A stretch of DNA of 64,000 nt from Methanorbis rubei (GCF_032714495.1 NZ_JAWDKB010000007.1:1-64000), one strand, 5' to 3'; positions 43,089 through 52,687 are shown, counted from the stretch's first letter. Made by a program: numbers and translations. Notes: generated from the sequence alone by a model not told the origin.

Positions 43089-44326
43089 GTTTTTCCAACA
43101 GCGATCCTGTGAACGTGGCGTTTGCGGGTCTTGAACTTCACGGGATGTACATCTCCGGCGATGCCGACTACGCAGTCGTGAAACTTTCGAGCGGCTACAA
43201 CATCTGTGTGCCGGCCTCGGTCTGCACTGCTGCCCCTGAACGTGCGGCGGCAACTCCCGCAAAAGTTACGGCTGAACCTTTGAAGCAGGATGCAAAACTG
43301 CCGCTGCTTGCAATCGTCTCCACCGGCGGAACGATTGCGAGCACGGTTGACTACCGAACAGGCGCAGTCTCCTCCAAGTTCACTGCTGAAGATATTGTCC
43401 GCTCAATTCCGGAGCTTGCAGTCATCGCCCGCTACCACACGCTCCAGCCGTTCAATGTTCTTTCAGAGAACATGAATCCTGCAATGTGGCAGGAGCTTGC
43501 CCGCGCGGTTCATGATGAGATTGCATCAGGAGCAAAGGGTGTCATCGTAACCCATGGGACTGATACGATGCTCTACAGTGCTGCTGCGGTCTCCTTCATG
43601 CTTGAGACGCCGGTGCCGGTGATCTTTGTCGGCGCCCAGCGGTCTGCCGACCGGCCGAGCAGCGACAATGCGATGAATGCCATCTGCTCAGTGAAGGCCG
43701 GCATCTCAGACCTCGGCGAGGTTGTGGTGTGCATGCATGCAACGTCAGATGATGTTGCTTGCGCCCTTCACCGCGGAACGCGTGTTCGGAAGAATCACAC
43801 CTCCCGCCGCGATGCGTTCCAGAGTGTTGGCAGAGGGCCGGTCGGTGTGGTCTCCTATCCTGACGGAAACGTCAACCTGACCGGTGACGCCGTGCTTCGC
43901 GGCACGCATGAACTTCGGCTGTTTGACCGGCTTGAACCGAACTGCGGCCTTCTCCAGTACTATCCGGGAATGAATCCAAATCTCTTCGATGCATTTTCCG
44001 GCTGCCGCGGGCTTGTCATCTCAGGAACTGGTCTTGGCCATGTGGGTACCGACTGCATCGAAAAGATAGCTGCGCTGAACGCTTCCGGGACTTTTGTAGT
44101 GATGACGTCCCAGTGTCAGGCAGGCGAGGTATGCGACCGCGTGTATGAGACCGGCCGCGATCTGCTTGCGGCAGGTGTTGTCGAGGGCGGCAGCATGCTG
44201 CCTGAGGTTGCGCTCGTGAAGCTGATGTGGGTTCTTGGCAACACTTCGCGCCCTGAGGACGCGGTTCGGATGATGCAGACGAACCTGAAAGGGGAGCTTG
44301 ATTATGATCTGTGGAGGGAGATGTAA
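43085..44326 (+). CDS. gatD: Glu-tRNA(Gln) amidotransferase subunit D
   Basis: 413 residues. An N-terminal small beta domain (~1-70) is followed by an asparaginase-type domain with VSTGGTIAS and THGTDTM. It releases ammonia from asparagine or glutamine for GatE. The archaeal GatDE route makes Gln-tRNA, so no GlnRS is expected. Stop directly followed by gatE. Confidence 0.96.
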   Translation: MSFSNSDPVNVAFAGLELHGMYISGDADYAVVKLSSGYNICVPASVCTAAPERAAATPAKVTAEPLKQDAKLPLLAIVSTGGTIASTVDYRTGAVSSKFTAEDIVRSIPELAVIARYHTLQPFNVLSENMNPAMWQELARAVHDEIASGAKGVIVTHGTDTMLYSAAAVSFMLETPVPVIFVGAQRSADRPSSDNAMNAICSVKAGISDLGEVVVCMHATSDDVACALHRGTRVRKNHTSRRDAFQSVGRGPVGVVSYPDGNVNLTGDAVLRGTHELRLFDRLEPNCGLLQYYPGMNPNLFDAFSGCRGLVISGTGLGHVGTDCIEKIAALNASGTFVVMTSQCQAGEVCDRVYETGRDLLAAGVVEGGSMLPEVALVKLMWVLGNTSRPEDAVRMMQTNLKGELDYDLWREM

Positions 44327-46165
44327 ATGACCGACTTCGATTACGCGTCCCTTGGCCTGAAGGCGGGAATTGAGATTCACCAGCAGCTGAACACCAAAGA
44401 GAAGCTGTTTTCGCACACGCCGACACTCATCCGCGACTCAGCGGACCACACCGGCGAAGTTCGCCGGTATCTGCGTGTCGCAACGTCAGAGATGGGTGAT
44501 GTGGACCGTGCGGCAAAGGAAGAGATGATGCAGGCCCGGCTGTTTACGTATTACACGTATGACACAACCGGTCTTGTGGAGATCGACGAGCAGCCGCCTG
44601 CCCCGATGAATCCTGACGCGCTGGATCTTGTGCTGACGATTGCCAAGATGTTTGGCATGACGCCTCTGCCGCAGATTCACACGATGCGCAAGATGATTGT
44701 GGACGGCTCTGCCACAAGCGGTTTTCAGCGGACTGCACTTGTTGCGCTGAACGGTGCAATTGATAACACCTGCCGGATTGAGACCGTCGCTGTTGAAGAG
44801 GATGCCTGTCAGCGCGTGACTGACGAGGTGTTTTCGGTTGACCGGCTTGGTATTCCTTTAATTGAGATCACGACCGCTCCCTGTATGAAAACGCCTGAGC
44901 AGGTGCATGATGTGGCCCAGTACATCGGTATGACGCTTCGTTCGACCGGCCGTGTGAAGCGCGGTCTCGGCACGATTCGTCAGGATGTGAACGTGTCCAT
45001 CCGTGACGGCGCACGTGTTGAGATCAAAGGTGTGCAGGAGCTTGATCTGATTGCCGAGGTCGTCCGCCGCGAGGTGCAGCGTCAGCTGTCGCTTCTTGCG
45101 ATCAAGGACGAGCTTGCCGCACGCAGTGCACTCGTGAACGGCGAGGTGTATGATGTCACTTCCGTCTTTGCAGGCACACAGTCGCAGGTGCTGAAGAAGG
45201 CAAAGACGATTCTGGGAACGGTGCTTCACGGCTTTGCAGGCCTTGTCGGTATGGAGATTCAACCGAACCGTCGGCTTGGGTCTGAGATGTCGGATTATGC
45301 AAAGAAGTGCGGGGTCGGCGGACTGTTCCACACCGACGAGCTTCCGGCGTACGGCGTGACAAAGGAGGAGGTCGCACTCCTTAAGGAGACTCTTGGTGCA
45401 GGTGAGTCTGATGCTGTGGTTATTGTTGCGGCAACGGAACAGAAGTGCCGGTGCGCTATTCAGATGGTTATCAACCGCGCGAAGATGGCGATGGAAGGTA
45501 TTCCTGAAGAGACGCGCAAGATGCTTGAGGGCGGGTCCACTGCCTACATGCGTCCCCTGCCGGGAGCTGCACGGATGTATCCTGAAACTGATATTCTTCC
45601 GGTGCCGGTGTCGCAACCCTACTGGGAGAGCATTGCAATGCCTGAGCTTCTGACCGATAAGGCGAAACGGTTTGTTGCCGAGTACGGTCTTGATGCCGGC
45701 ATGGCGCGTCAGATGGCGTTCTCTGAGAAGCTGCCGCTGTTTGAGCGTGCGGTTGCGGAGGGTGTTCGTCCGGTGTTTGCCGCGCGGACTATCCTTGCCT
45801 CCCTCAAAGAGCTCTCCCGCGCAGGCGTGACTGCTGACGCGATTCCTGACGACTCGGTGATTGCGGTGATGATAGCTGTTGAGGCGGGTCATGCAGCAAA
45901 AGAGGCGGTTGCTGATATTCTGTCTGCATGCGCTCGCGGCATGACGCTTGATGAGGCAGTATCCACGGTTGCTCCGGCATTCTCCCGCGAGGAACTGCAG
46001 ACACTTGTCCGCGGTATTGTGACCGATCGTGCGGAGTTCATCAAGTCGCGTGGAAAGGCGGCTCTTGGCCCGGTAATGGGTGTTGTGATGAAGGAAGTGC
46101 GTGGAAGAATCGATGGAAAAGTCGTTTCCGAGGTTCTGGATGAGGAACTCGGACGAATCGTCTGA
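44327..46165 (+). CDS. gatE: Glu-tRNA(Gln) amidotransferase subunit E
   Basis: 612 residues. GatB-like kinase/transferase domain (GLKAGIEIHQQLNT, DGSATSGFQRT, RIETVAVEEDACQ, IRQDVNVSI), an inserted AspRS-like domain (~270-400), then the helical and YqeY-like tail (GPVMGVVMKEVRGRIDG). Last gene of the operon. It starts right after the gatD stop, with no spacer. Confidence 0.97.
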   Translation: MTDFDYASLGLKAGIEIHQQLNTKEKLFSHTPTLIRDSADHTGEVRRYLRVATSEMGDVDRAAKEEMMQARLFTYYTYDTTGLVEIDEQPPAPMNPDALDLVLTIAKMFGMTPLPQIHTMRKMIVDGSATSGFQRTALVALNGAIDNTCRIETVAVEEDACQRVTDEVFSVDRLGIPLIEITTAPCMKTPEQVHDVAQYIGMTLRSTGRVKRGLGTIRQDVNVSIRDGARVEIKGVQELDLIAEVVRREVQRQLSLLAIKDELAARSALVNGEVYDVTSVFAGTQSQVLKKAKTILGTVLHGFAGLVGMEIQPNRRLGSEMSDYAKKCGVGGLFHTDELPAYGVTKEEVALLKETLGAGESDAVVIVAATEQKCRCAIQMVINRAKMAMEGIPEETRKMLEGGSTAYMRPLPGAARMYPETDILPVPVSQPYWESIAMPELLTDKAKRFVAEYGLDAGMARQMAFSEKLPLFERAVAEGVRPVFAARTILASLKELSRAGVTADAIPDDSVIAVMIAVEAGHAAKEAVADILSACARGMTLDEAVSTVAPAFSREELQTLVRGIVTDRAEFIKSRGKAALGPVMGVVMKEVRGRIDGKVVSEVLDEELGRIV

Positions 46166-46244
46166 TGTTTTCCGACTCTGCGAATCTGAAAATCATTAAG
46201 ATATATTTAAGTGAATTAGGCACGAACAAGATAAGGAGTTCAAT

Positions 46245-46514
46245 ATGGGAAAGACAGGCAGCGTTAACTGGCACCAGGTAAAAGGTGTTAGCGGTCAGAT
46301 CAGACTCGTTCCCCAGAGAGAGGGCGAGGTTAAGAAACCGGGACCGAATCAGAGATTCAAGAGATCAAGCATTGTTTCCAAGATCGAAAGCCGCATGGCA
46401 AACACCCAGCAACAGGGACGCCGCGGACCGAAGATCGCAGACCAGCGCATTCGCCGCCGGATCCGCAGATCTAAGAAGTCGATGATGGGCGCAAAGGCAA
46501 AAGCAAAGCGCTGA
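46245..46514 (+). CDS. Small basic protein, possibly DUF5350
   Basis: 89 residues with a strong ribosome site (AAGGAGTTCAAT) and an AT-rich promoter (TATATTTAAG, ~46203). Very basic, Arg/Lys-rich, with GEVKKPGPNQRFKRSS and a C-terminal RRRIRRSKKSMMGAKAKAKR. It resembles a methanogen-restricted small protein I recall as DUF5350; the name is tentative. Composition suggests RNA or ribosome binding. Monocistronic. Confidence 0.8.
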   Translation: MGKTGSVNWHQVKGVSGQIRLVPQREGEVKKPGPNQRFKRSSIVSKIESRMANTQQQGRRGPKIADQRIRRRIRRSKKSMMGAKAKAKR

Positions 46515-46656
46515 TATTGTCTTAACAATAATCTCATCATCAATAATGGTGGGTGTATTCCCTCCATTCCAAGTTTTTCAGTTTGTTTTTATTTTGTGAC
46601 TTTTTTGGTATCTCAACCCTTCATAACCCTGCAGCGCCTATAAATAGGTAACAATT

Positions 46657-47895
46657 ATGGTGCATCTCACAGTTGATATTGGCGGGCGTCCCGGATCTGA
46701 CTGCCGGGGTTTTTGTGCCTACTGTTACTTCAAGCACGCAAAGGATGTGCCAGCATTCGGCTGCCGGTACTGCCTCCCGTTCTTGAAAGGCTGTGACTAC
46801 TGCACCCGCGGTGTAAAAGAAGAGTATGCCGGATTTTTGCCGCTGAAAGATGTCGCCGACTCATTCCTCGCCGACCTTCAGTCGGTGACTGATGAAGTGA
46901 CCCGCATCACCATCTCCGGCGGAGGTGATCCCAGCTGCTACCCTGAGTTTACTGACCTCTTCGAACTGCTTGGAACACTGGAAGTCCCGCTGCATATCGG
47001 ATACACCAGCGGCAAAGGTTTTGACGATCCCGCTATCGCAGACTTTCTGATCGCACACAACCTTCGGGAGATATCGTTCACCGTGTTTGCCGCTGATGCA
47101 AATCTCAGGCGTGAGTGGATGCATGACCCAACACCCGAGGCTTCACTTGAGATCATCCGTCGCCTTGCAGCAGAAATAGAGGTCTATGCAGCCGTCGTGA
47201 TCCTGCCAGGCATCAATGACGGCGCCGTCCTCACCCAGACACTTTCGTGGCTCAGCGATGTCGGTGTCAAAGGCGTAATTCTGATGCGGTTTGCAAACAC
47301 TCCTGAGCAGGGTCTGATCCTTGGCAACGCACCAATTCTTCCAAACCAGCGGACGCACACCGTCGAAGAGTTCAGAGAAATTCTGAAAGAGTCCGGCGCA
47401 GCATTTCCTTCGCTCAGGATATCTGGAACCCCGCTGTATGATCCTGCATTCGACTCCCCGTTCGCACTGCGGAATATGCCGGATCTGCTGGACCGGCTCC
47501 CGAAAATTCATAAAAAGGGAACCCTTATAACCGGAGCGGTTGCAACACCTTATATCAGATCAATAGTGTCGGCATGTGGCGGCGACCCTTCTTCGGTTGT
47601 CGGTGTCGCAAAAGAAATTGCATGCCTGATAACCATTGACGATCTCAGACAGCTTGATCTGTCTGTCCTTGAAGATACGGTAATAATTCCCGGTCGTGCC
47701 TTTCTGCATGATGCAGAGGCGGAGAAGGTCCTTTCTGCAGATGGTGTTTCCAGGACCGTTATCCGCGGACCTGAGATGCTCTCTGCCGACGGAGAGACAA
47801 GCATGGGTATGAGTGAGATCGATGTCCTTACCATGGAGATGGAAGGATTTTCTGCTCTTATCAGGTTGATAAATCAGTATGGATGCTCCACATGA
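46657..47895 (+). CDS. mmp10: Methanogenesis marker 10: McrA arginine C-methyltransferase (radical SAM)
   Basis: 412 residues. Installs 5-(S)-methylarginine in the active-site region of methyl-CoM reductase. Radical SAM motif CRGFCAYC at residues 16-23, then further cysteines FGCRYC..GCDYC for an extra metal site; GGGDP and C-terminal TEMEG-like region conserved. TATA (CCTATAAATAGG, ~46637-46648) upstream. It overlaps the RNase III-like gene by four bases. Confidence 0.95.
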   Translation: MVHLTVDIGGRPGSDCRGFCAYCYFKHAKDVPAFGCRYCLPFLKGCDYCTRGVKEEYAGFLPLKDVADSFLADLQSVTDEVTRITISGGGDPSCYPEFTDLFELLGTLEVPLHIGYTSGKGFDDPAIADFLIAHNLREISFTVFAADANLRREWMHDPTPEASLEIIRRLAAEIEVYAAVVILPGINDGAVLTQTLSWLSDVGVKGVILMRFANTPEQGLILGNAPILPNQRTHTVEEFREILKESGAAFPSLRISGTPLYDPAFDSPFALRNMPDLLDRLPKIHKKGTLITGAVATPYIRSIVSACGGDPSSVVGVAKEIACLITIDDLRQLDLSVLEDTVIIPGRAFLHDAEAEKVLSADGVSRTVIRGPEMLSADGETSMGMSEIDVLTMEMEGFSALIRLINQYGCST

Positions 47896-48335
47896 CATAT
47901 GCGGAATTATACGATAAAATAGGATACACATTCAAAAATGAAGAGTATCTCAATTACGCATTGACGCGGACAGCGTACGCCCGCGAACATGAGATTCCGA
48001 TGAGTGAAACCATGGACTCGTTTGCAGTCCTTGGGGACGCGGCGCTGGATCTTGTCATGATTAAAGAGATCATTATGGACGGCGAGTACGACAAGGGCGA
48101 GATCACCCGCAAAAAAATCGATTCGGTCAACATGACTGTTGTCAGAAAAATTGCCGAGGAACTGGATCTCCCCTCCTACATGCGATGGGGCAAAGGCGAG
48201 GTCCGCATGCAAATATGGACGAGCGGCCGTGTCTCTGCAGAATGTTTTGAAGCACTGGTCGGTGCGGCATACATGGACGGTGGTATTGATGCTGCCGCGA
48301 AAATTATCAACACCGTCCGCCGCGTGAAACCATAA
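47892..48335 (+). CDS. RNase III-domain protein without dsRBD
   Basis: 147 residues from ATG 47892 (MTYAELYDKIG). RNase III fold: FAVLGDAALDLVM and AECFEALVGAAYMDGG. Compared with the E. coli catalytic set, the Glu of LEFLGD is Ala, but LGD and FEAL are kept; AD.FEAL has Glu in place of Asp. There is no double-stranded RNA-binding domain, so it resembles a mini-RNase III. Overlaps mmp10, so co-transcribed. Confidence 0.88.
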   Translation: MTYAELYDKIGYTFKNEEYLNYALTRTAYAREHEIPMSETMDSFAVLGDAALDLVMIKEIIMDGEYDKGEITRKKIDSVNMTVVRKIAEELDLPSYMRWGKGEVRMQIWTSGRVSAECFEALVGAAYMDGGIDAAAKIINTVRRVKP

Positions 48336-48507
48336 GATGTGCTTTGCATCGGATGTTCCGACTTCTGAGCTTTTCGATGCCGGTATTTTTCTTTTCTGAA
48401 TTTTTTCTTTAAATATTGTCTTCGTGGTGCCTCACACAATTCGTCAATTCATTAGACGGTCATCATATCATAATTTATTTCTTCGGAATGCGATACATTA
48501 TGGTATC

Positions 48508-48789
48508 ATGGTGAAGGTGAAGGCATCGCATATTCTGGTGAAGACCGAGTCTGAGGCAAAGCAGTTGATGAAGCAGCTCTCTGACGGGGATGATTTTGCA
48601 AAGCTTGCAACGCTCTACTCTCAGTGTCCTTCCGGCAAGTCCGGCGGCGATCTCGGATATTTCGGAAAGGGTCAGATGGTTAAGCCGTTCGAGGACGCAG
48701 CGTTTAAGGCAAAGGCCGGTGAGGTTGTGGGTCCGGTAAAGACGCAGTTCGGCTGGCATGTGATCAAAGTTACCGATGTGAAAAATTAA
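48508..48789 (+). CDS. ppiC: Parvulin-type peptidyl-prolyl isomerase
   Basis: 93 residues, a single catalytic domain: [54 protein letters not shown]. No signal peptide or anchor, so cytoplasmic. It catalyses proline isomerisation in folding proteins. The 172 bases upstream contain no gene. Confidence 0.95.
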   Translation: MVKVKASHILVKTESEAKQLMKQLSDGDDFAKLATLYSQCPSGKSGGDLGYFGKGQMVKPFEDAAFKAKAGEVVGPVKTQFGWHVIKVTDVKN

Positions 48790-48808
48790 GGATTTTCTGG
48801 TGTTGTGA

Positions 48809-49903
48809 ATGGATGCTGCTACCTTTTTGTGCTGCGTTGAGGCGATAAAAAGCGGAGATGCTGCAATTCAGGAGGATGCAGCAAATCAGATCGCGGCTCT
48901 GAATGATCCTTTGATGCTGCCGCAGATTCAGCATTATGTCTCTGACGCAAGTCCGCTCGTGCGGCGGGTGATGCTCTGGACACTCAGGAATTATACTTCG
49001 CAGATTGAGTACTCATCCCTGCTTTCCTGTCTGCGTGATCCAGACATGGCAGTGCGCGAGGCTGCTCTTGTGTTGTTTATGGAAGGAGGCAGCGCGTCAA
49101 CCTGCGCACTTGTTGATGCGGTGTCCTCGACCGATGACTCTCTGCGGTTTTCCGCTGTTGAGGCACTCGGTCAGTTCCGTACAGCCGAGGCTGTTCTTCC
49201 TCTGATTGCTGCGGCGGTGTCGGAAAATCCTGATATCCGCGAGGTAGCGGTTCTGTCGCTTGGTGTGTATGCGGATGCACGTGTGATTCCACCACTCATC
49301 GCAGCACTCAACGACGCACCGGAGATTCGTCTTGCTGCGCTTGAGGGGCTGAAGACCCGCCCTCTTTCTTCTGTTGATGCAGGGAAGGTGTCCGGTTGCC
49401 TATCTGATGCCGACCCTGCGATTCGCGCGGCAGCAGTCGCGGTCCTTGGCGAGCATGCCCCGGACTCCTGCGCTGATGATGAGAGTTCGGCAGTCCGTCG
49501 CACTGCTGCCCAGGTTATTGCGTCCCCGGAGATTCTTGGAAAGCTGTGCGGCGATGCTGAACCTTCGGTCCGGATGGCAGCAGCAGAGTCTGTCGGCAAA
49601 CGAAAGTATGCACTTGAGGATGTTTTGCTGCCGCTGCTTTCCGATGAGGTTCCGGGTGTCCGCCGTGCTGCGGTAACCGGACTTGCGTTTTCACAAAGGC
49701 CGGATGTTGTCTCTGCACTGATTGGATGCCTGTCTGATCCAAAGCCGGGTGTGCAGGCTGCGGCAGCAACAGCTCTTGGTGAGATCGGCGGCGATGAGGT
49801 AATTGCGGCGCTGTCTGCATCATCACAAAGCGGCAATGCAATTCTTCGCGGCATTATGAAGAACGCTCTCTCTGCGGCGATGAAGAAATCGTCGTCTGAA
49901 TAA
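48809..49903 (+). CDS. HEAT-repeat protein
   Basis: 364 residues built almost entirely of ~31-residue HEAT/PBS-lyase-type repeats (for example DPDMAVREAALVLF, DADPAIRAAAVAVLGE, DEVPGVRRAAVTGLA, DPKPGVQAAAATALGEIGG). An all-helical scaffold for protein binding. It starts 19 bases after the parvulin, a possible operon. No enzymatic residues seen. Confidence 0.9.
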   Translation: MDAATFLCCVEAIKSGDAAIQEDAANQIAALNDPLMLPQIQHYVSDASPLVRRVMLWTLRNYTSQIEYSSLLSCLRDPDMAVREAALVLFMEGGSASTCALVDAVSSTDDSLRFSAVEALGQFRTAEAVLPLIAAAVSENPDIREVAVLSLGVYADARVIPPLIAALNDAPEIRLAALEGLKTRPLSSVDAGKVSGCLSDADPAIRAAAVAVLGEHAPDSCADDESSAVRRTAAQVIASPEILGKLCGDAEPSVRMAAAESVGKRKYALEDVLLPLLSDEVPGVRRAAVTGLAFSQRPDVVSALIGCLSDPKPGVQAAAATALGEIGGDEVIAALSASSQSGNAILRGIMKNALSAAMKKSSSE

Positions 49904-49950
49904 TGTGTTGACGCTGTGCCGCGAAAAAATTTCATCGATTTTTTTTTATC

Positions 49951-50031
49951 TGGGTCTCGCTTGGAGTAACCAAATAAAACCACATACGGGGAATCCCAAG
50001 CAATGATGTTCATCACTGCATAACTTCCATT
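49951..50031. repeat. Degraded right half of a family I element
   Basis: GGGTCTCGCTTGGAGTAACC..., GGGAATCCCAAGCAATGATG and a worn terminal repeat ACTGCATAACTTCCATT. It lies between convergent genes; a T-run at 49939-49947 just before it ends the HEAT transcript. Confidence 0.6.
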
Positions 50032-50063
50032 GAAAAATAAAAAAAAAGTTTTGAACTCTGCTC

Positions 50064-51260
50064 TCAGATCTTCTGCCCGCACTCAGAACAGAATTTTGTT
50101 CCTGCCAAAAGCTCTGCCCCACAGGCAGGACACTTCGGTGACCCGATCGGAGTTCCGCACTCAGGGCAGAACTTTGCACCTGCGGCAAGTGCTGCACCGC
50201 ATTTTGCACATTTGCCTGCTGCCGCGGGCGGCGCCATAGCTGTTCCGCACTCAGGACAGAACTTCGTTCCTGTCGGCGCTGCAGTCCCGCACTTCTGGCA
50301 CTGGACCTGCGATGTGCCCGGCTGACCGCCGAACGGAGCAGGCTGGCCCGCTGCCATTCCTGCCATGCCCTGGGCCATCATATTGCCCATACCGACACCG
50401 GCCCCCATACCTGCACCCATCATCGCAAAGCCTGCGCCTTCGCCGCCGCCCTGCGCGGCGCCAGCCCCTATCCCCTCAATCGCCTTACCGGACTGGTACT
50501 GGATATAGTTCACGCCAAGAGCTGACATTGCGCCGCGCTTGTTGATCGCCTCCTGAACCTCCTCAGGCATATTGATGTTCAGACCGGCGAACTTCATGAT
50601 CTTTACGCCGTAAATCTCGGTCTCGCGGCCAAGCTTTGCGAGGCAAAGCTGCTCAATCTCCTGCAAGTATGCAGGCATATCAAGAACTCCCATCTGTTTC
50701 TTTGCCTTCAGCTCGCCCAGCGTGTCATTGAGGACAACAACAATCTGCGCCTTAAGCCAGTCAACAATTTCCTCAGACTTCGTCAGACCCTTGGTGCCGA
50801 CAAATTCCGTAATCAGCTGGAGCGGGGCGACAACCTTGTACGAGAACTGGCCGAATATTCTCAGCTGCACAACGCCGAAGTCCACGTCGCGGAATGCCAG
50901 AGGTTGGCTTGTTCCGAACTTATCCCGGAACTCTCTCTTCTGCACCCAGAAGAACTCGCCGATCTGCACATTACCGAGAACCGTTCCTGCGATATCTTTG
51001 AGAACCGGAATGTTTTGGGTCGTCAGTGCATACCGGTCAGGCCGGTCAAAGACCGCGAGAGCCTTTCCGTCACGGAAGAAGATACCATACTCATCCTCGC
51101 GAACGAGAACGTTGTCGTTCCACATCACGTTTCTCGGGAGGCGCCACATCACATTGTCGCCTTTCTTGTCCTCAACCCAGTAGAAACCTTTTCTGGAGTC
51201 TGCCCCTTCAATATCGGAGCCGGATCCGATTTTTTTGTTAACTTTCGAAAATAATGCCAT
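50064..51260 (-). CDS. SPFH-domain protein with four zinc ribbons
   Basis: 398 residues. N-terminal SPFH-like domain of the 'virion core' type (VMWRLPRNVMWNDNVLVREDEYGIFF, FGVVQLRIFGQFSYKVV), then a Gly/Ala/Met-rich hinge (~285-320) and four CxxC-x(n)-CxxC zinc ribbons (~325-398). SPFH proteins form membrane-associated rings. Its start overlaps the stop of the next gene upstream, part of a four-gene minus-strand cluster. Confidence 0.88.
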   Translation of the reverse strand: MALFSKVNKKIGSGSDIEGADSRKGFYWVEDKKGDNVMWRLPRNVMWNDNVLVREDEYGIFFRDGKALAVFDRPDRYALTTQNIPVLKDIAGTVLGNVQIGEFFWVQKREFRDKFGTSQPLAFRDVDFGVVQLRIFGQFSYKVVAPLQLITEFVGTKGLTKSEEIVDWLKAQIVVVLNDTLGELKAKKQMGVLDMPAYLQEIEQLCLAKLGRETEIYGVKIMKFAGLNINMPEEVQEAINKRGAMSALGVNYIQYQSGKAIEGIGAGAAQGGGEGAGFAMMGAGMGAGVGMGNMMAQGMAGMAAGQPAPFGGQPGTSQVQCQKCGTAAPTGTKFCPECGTAMAPPAAAGKCAKCGAALAAGAKFCPECGTPIGSPKCPACGAELLAGTKFCSECGQKI

Positions 51261-51796
51261 TACAATGCACCAAGCCCTGCCATTGTGATAATGCGCTTTT
51301 CAAACACTGCCGATAACTCAGAAAGTCCGGAGCGGATGTCGCGGAGATCTGCTTTCACCAGACCAAAGTCTCCTGAATCACTTGACGCAAGAGCCGTTCT
51401 GCAAAGCTCGCCGAGACCGTTGATTCCTTCAACGAGAGCAAGATCAAACTCATAGAGCGTATTCAGTTCAGCATCGGTGACTCTGTATGCCGGAGAGATT
51501 CCTGAGTAACCCTGCTCTGCGTGGCGGACTCTGCTCTCCGCGGTCTTTGCCGCAGAGACGACCGTTGCAATGTCGTTCATCATATCCAGTTCAAGTGCAT
51601 TGCCTGCCCGTTCGCGAATCAGTTCAAGCGGCTGCAGGACATTTGACTTCAGAAGATCTGCAATCTGCACCCGAAGCAGGGAATCTGCAATGCGCAGATC
51701 CTCTTTCTGCCGGTATCCGCGAAATCCCGGAATGCCCAGCTGAATCTTCTTCAAAAGGCCGCGGTCATCCTCAACTTTGTTTCGTAAATCTGTCAT
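51260..51796 (-). CDS. Helical protein co-encoded with the SPFH protein
   Basis: 178 residues, all-helical with coiled-coil stretches (MTDLRNKVEDDRGLLKKIQLGIPGFRGYRQKEDLRIADSLL). No signal peptide or membrane helix. Stop and next start overlap (TAATG). Not recognised; probably a partner of the SPFH/zinc-ribbon protein. Confidence 0.78.
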   Translation of the reverse strand: MTDLRNKVEDDRGLLKKIQLGIPGFRGYRQKEDLRIADSLLRVQIADLLKSNVLQPLELIRERAGNALELDMMNDIATVVSAAKTAESRVRHAEQGYSGISPAYRVTDAELNTLYEFDLALVEGINGLGELCRTALASSDSGDFGLVKADLRDIRSGLSELSAVFEKRIITMAGLGAL

Positions 51797-51824
51797 ATTT
51801 TCAAACTCGTTCGATATACTTTTG

Positions 51825-52151
51825 TTACTTCTTTGCCGCGATATATACTATTGCAGCAAGCGCGATTCCGATCAGTGCTCCGCCAAGAACCAGCAGCAGG
51901 TCAGCTCCTGAGTAGAGCAGAATGAATATTGCGCCAATTATTGCAAACAGCGCTCCGGCTCCTGTGATTACCGGCTCTTTTTTGCCGACTGCAAAGGATA
52001 ATGCGATCATTATGAGGCCGGTGCCAAGAAGGAACACGCCTGCCGCAGCCAGAAGACCAGTGCCTAAGTGCCCGATCAGAACCGCAATGCCAAGCATCAG
52101 GACAACACTCAGCCAGCCGATCTGAAATCGCTTGTTTTCAGTATTTCCCAT
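51825..52151 (-). CDS. Small four-helix membrane protein
   Basis: 108 residues from ATG 52151 with GGAG ten bases upstream. Four hydrophobic segments (IGWLSVVLMLGIAVLIG, LLAAAGVFLLGTGLIMI, VITGAGALFAIIGAIFILL, LLLVLGGALIGIALAAI). It lies 28 bases upstream of the helical-protein gene and probably belongs with the SPFH cluster as a membrane partner. Unknown function. Confidence 0.78.
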   Translation of the reverse strand: MGNTENKRFQIGWLSVVLMLGIAVLIGHLGTGLLAAAGVFLLGTGLIMIALSFAVGKKEPVITGAGALFAIIGAIFILLYSGADLLLVLGGALIGIALAAIVYIAAKK

Positions 52152-52224
52152 TACTTTTCTCCGTTCATGTGGATATCTGTTTTCAGAATTGGATACTGCG
52201 AGGCAAAGAACTTTCTCCGAAGGG

Positions 52225-52551
52225 CTACTCTGAGAGTTTGCCAAGCCTGATGCGGCATGCGGTCATCTTCTCAAACTCACCGCGTGCCTCATAACAGTTG
52301 GCGAGGCCTTCAAGAGAGTTCTGCGCGTCAGGCCGCAGTACCAGTGACCGCTCAAATGAGGCAACTGCGTCCCCGTACCGCTCAAGGCCCGCGAGTGACT
52401 GCCCGAGTCCGCACCATGCATCCGCATCGTTTGGTGTTAAGTCGCACAACTGCTGAAATGCCGCGGCAGCTTTCTCAAAACGCTTTGCCGCGAGAAGTTC
52501 ATCAGCGGTCTGCTTCCAGAACACCGGATTATTCGTCGGGTGAAATGTCAT
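52225..52551 (-). CDS. TPR-repeat protein
   Basis: 108 residues with two or three tetratricopeptide repeats (FEKAAAAFQQLCDLTPNDADAWCGLGQSLAGLERYGDAVASFERSLVLRPDAQ). Protein-protein interaction module. First in the minus-strand cluster, just downstream of a tRNA. A partner role for the SPFH group is inferred from position. Confidence 0.82.
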   Translation of the reverse strand: MTFHPTNNPVFWKQTADELLAAKRFEKAAAAFQQLCDLTPNDADAWCGLGQSLAGLERYGDAVASFERSLVLRPDAQNSLEGLANCYEARGEFEKMTACRIRLGKLSE

Positions 52552-52614
52552 GCCAGATACATCAACCCGCAGAGCAAAAAAACAAACTGATCACAGAATC
52601 AAACAAAAGAAAAG

Positions 52615-52687
52615 TGCTGATATCGGGATTCGAACCCGAGTCGCTGGCGTGAAAGGCCAGCATGATTGGCCACTACACTATATCAGC
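52615..52687 (-). tRNA. tRNA-Glu (TTC)
   Basis: 73 nt on the minus strand. Acceptor GCTGATA/TATCAGC, anticodon loop CTTTCAC, T-arm with GGTTCGAATCC. Differs from the second tRNA-Glu at 63112-63184 mainly in the anticodon arm. Confidence 0.96.

Noticed and set aside
44858-45892. Long minus-strand frame opposite gatE
   Set aside because: It lacks any recognisable domain, lies antisense to a clearly conserved enzyme, and arises from codon bias.
49171-50082. 303-residue minus-strand frame opposite the HEAT-repeat gene
   Set aside because: Low-complexity Ser/Arg/Ala product antisense to a well-formed HEAT protein.
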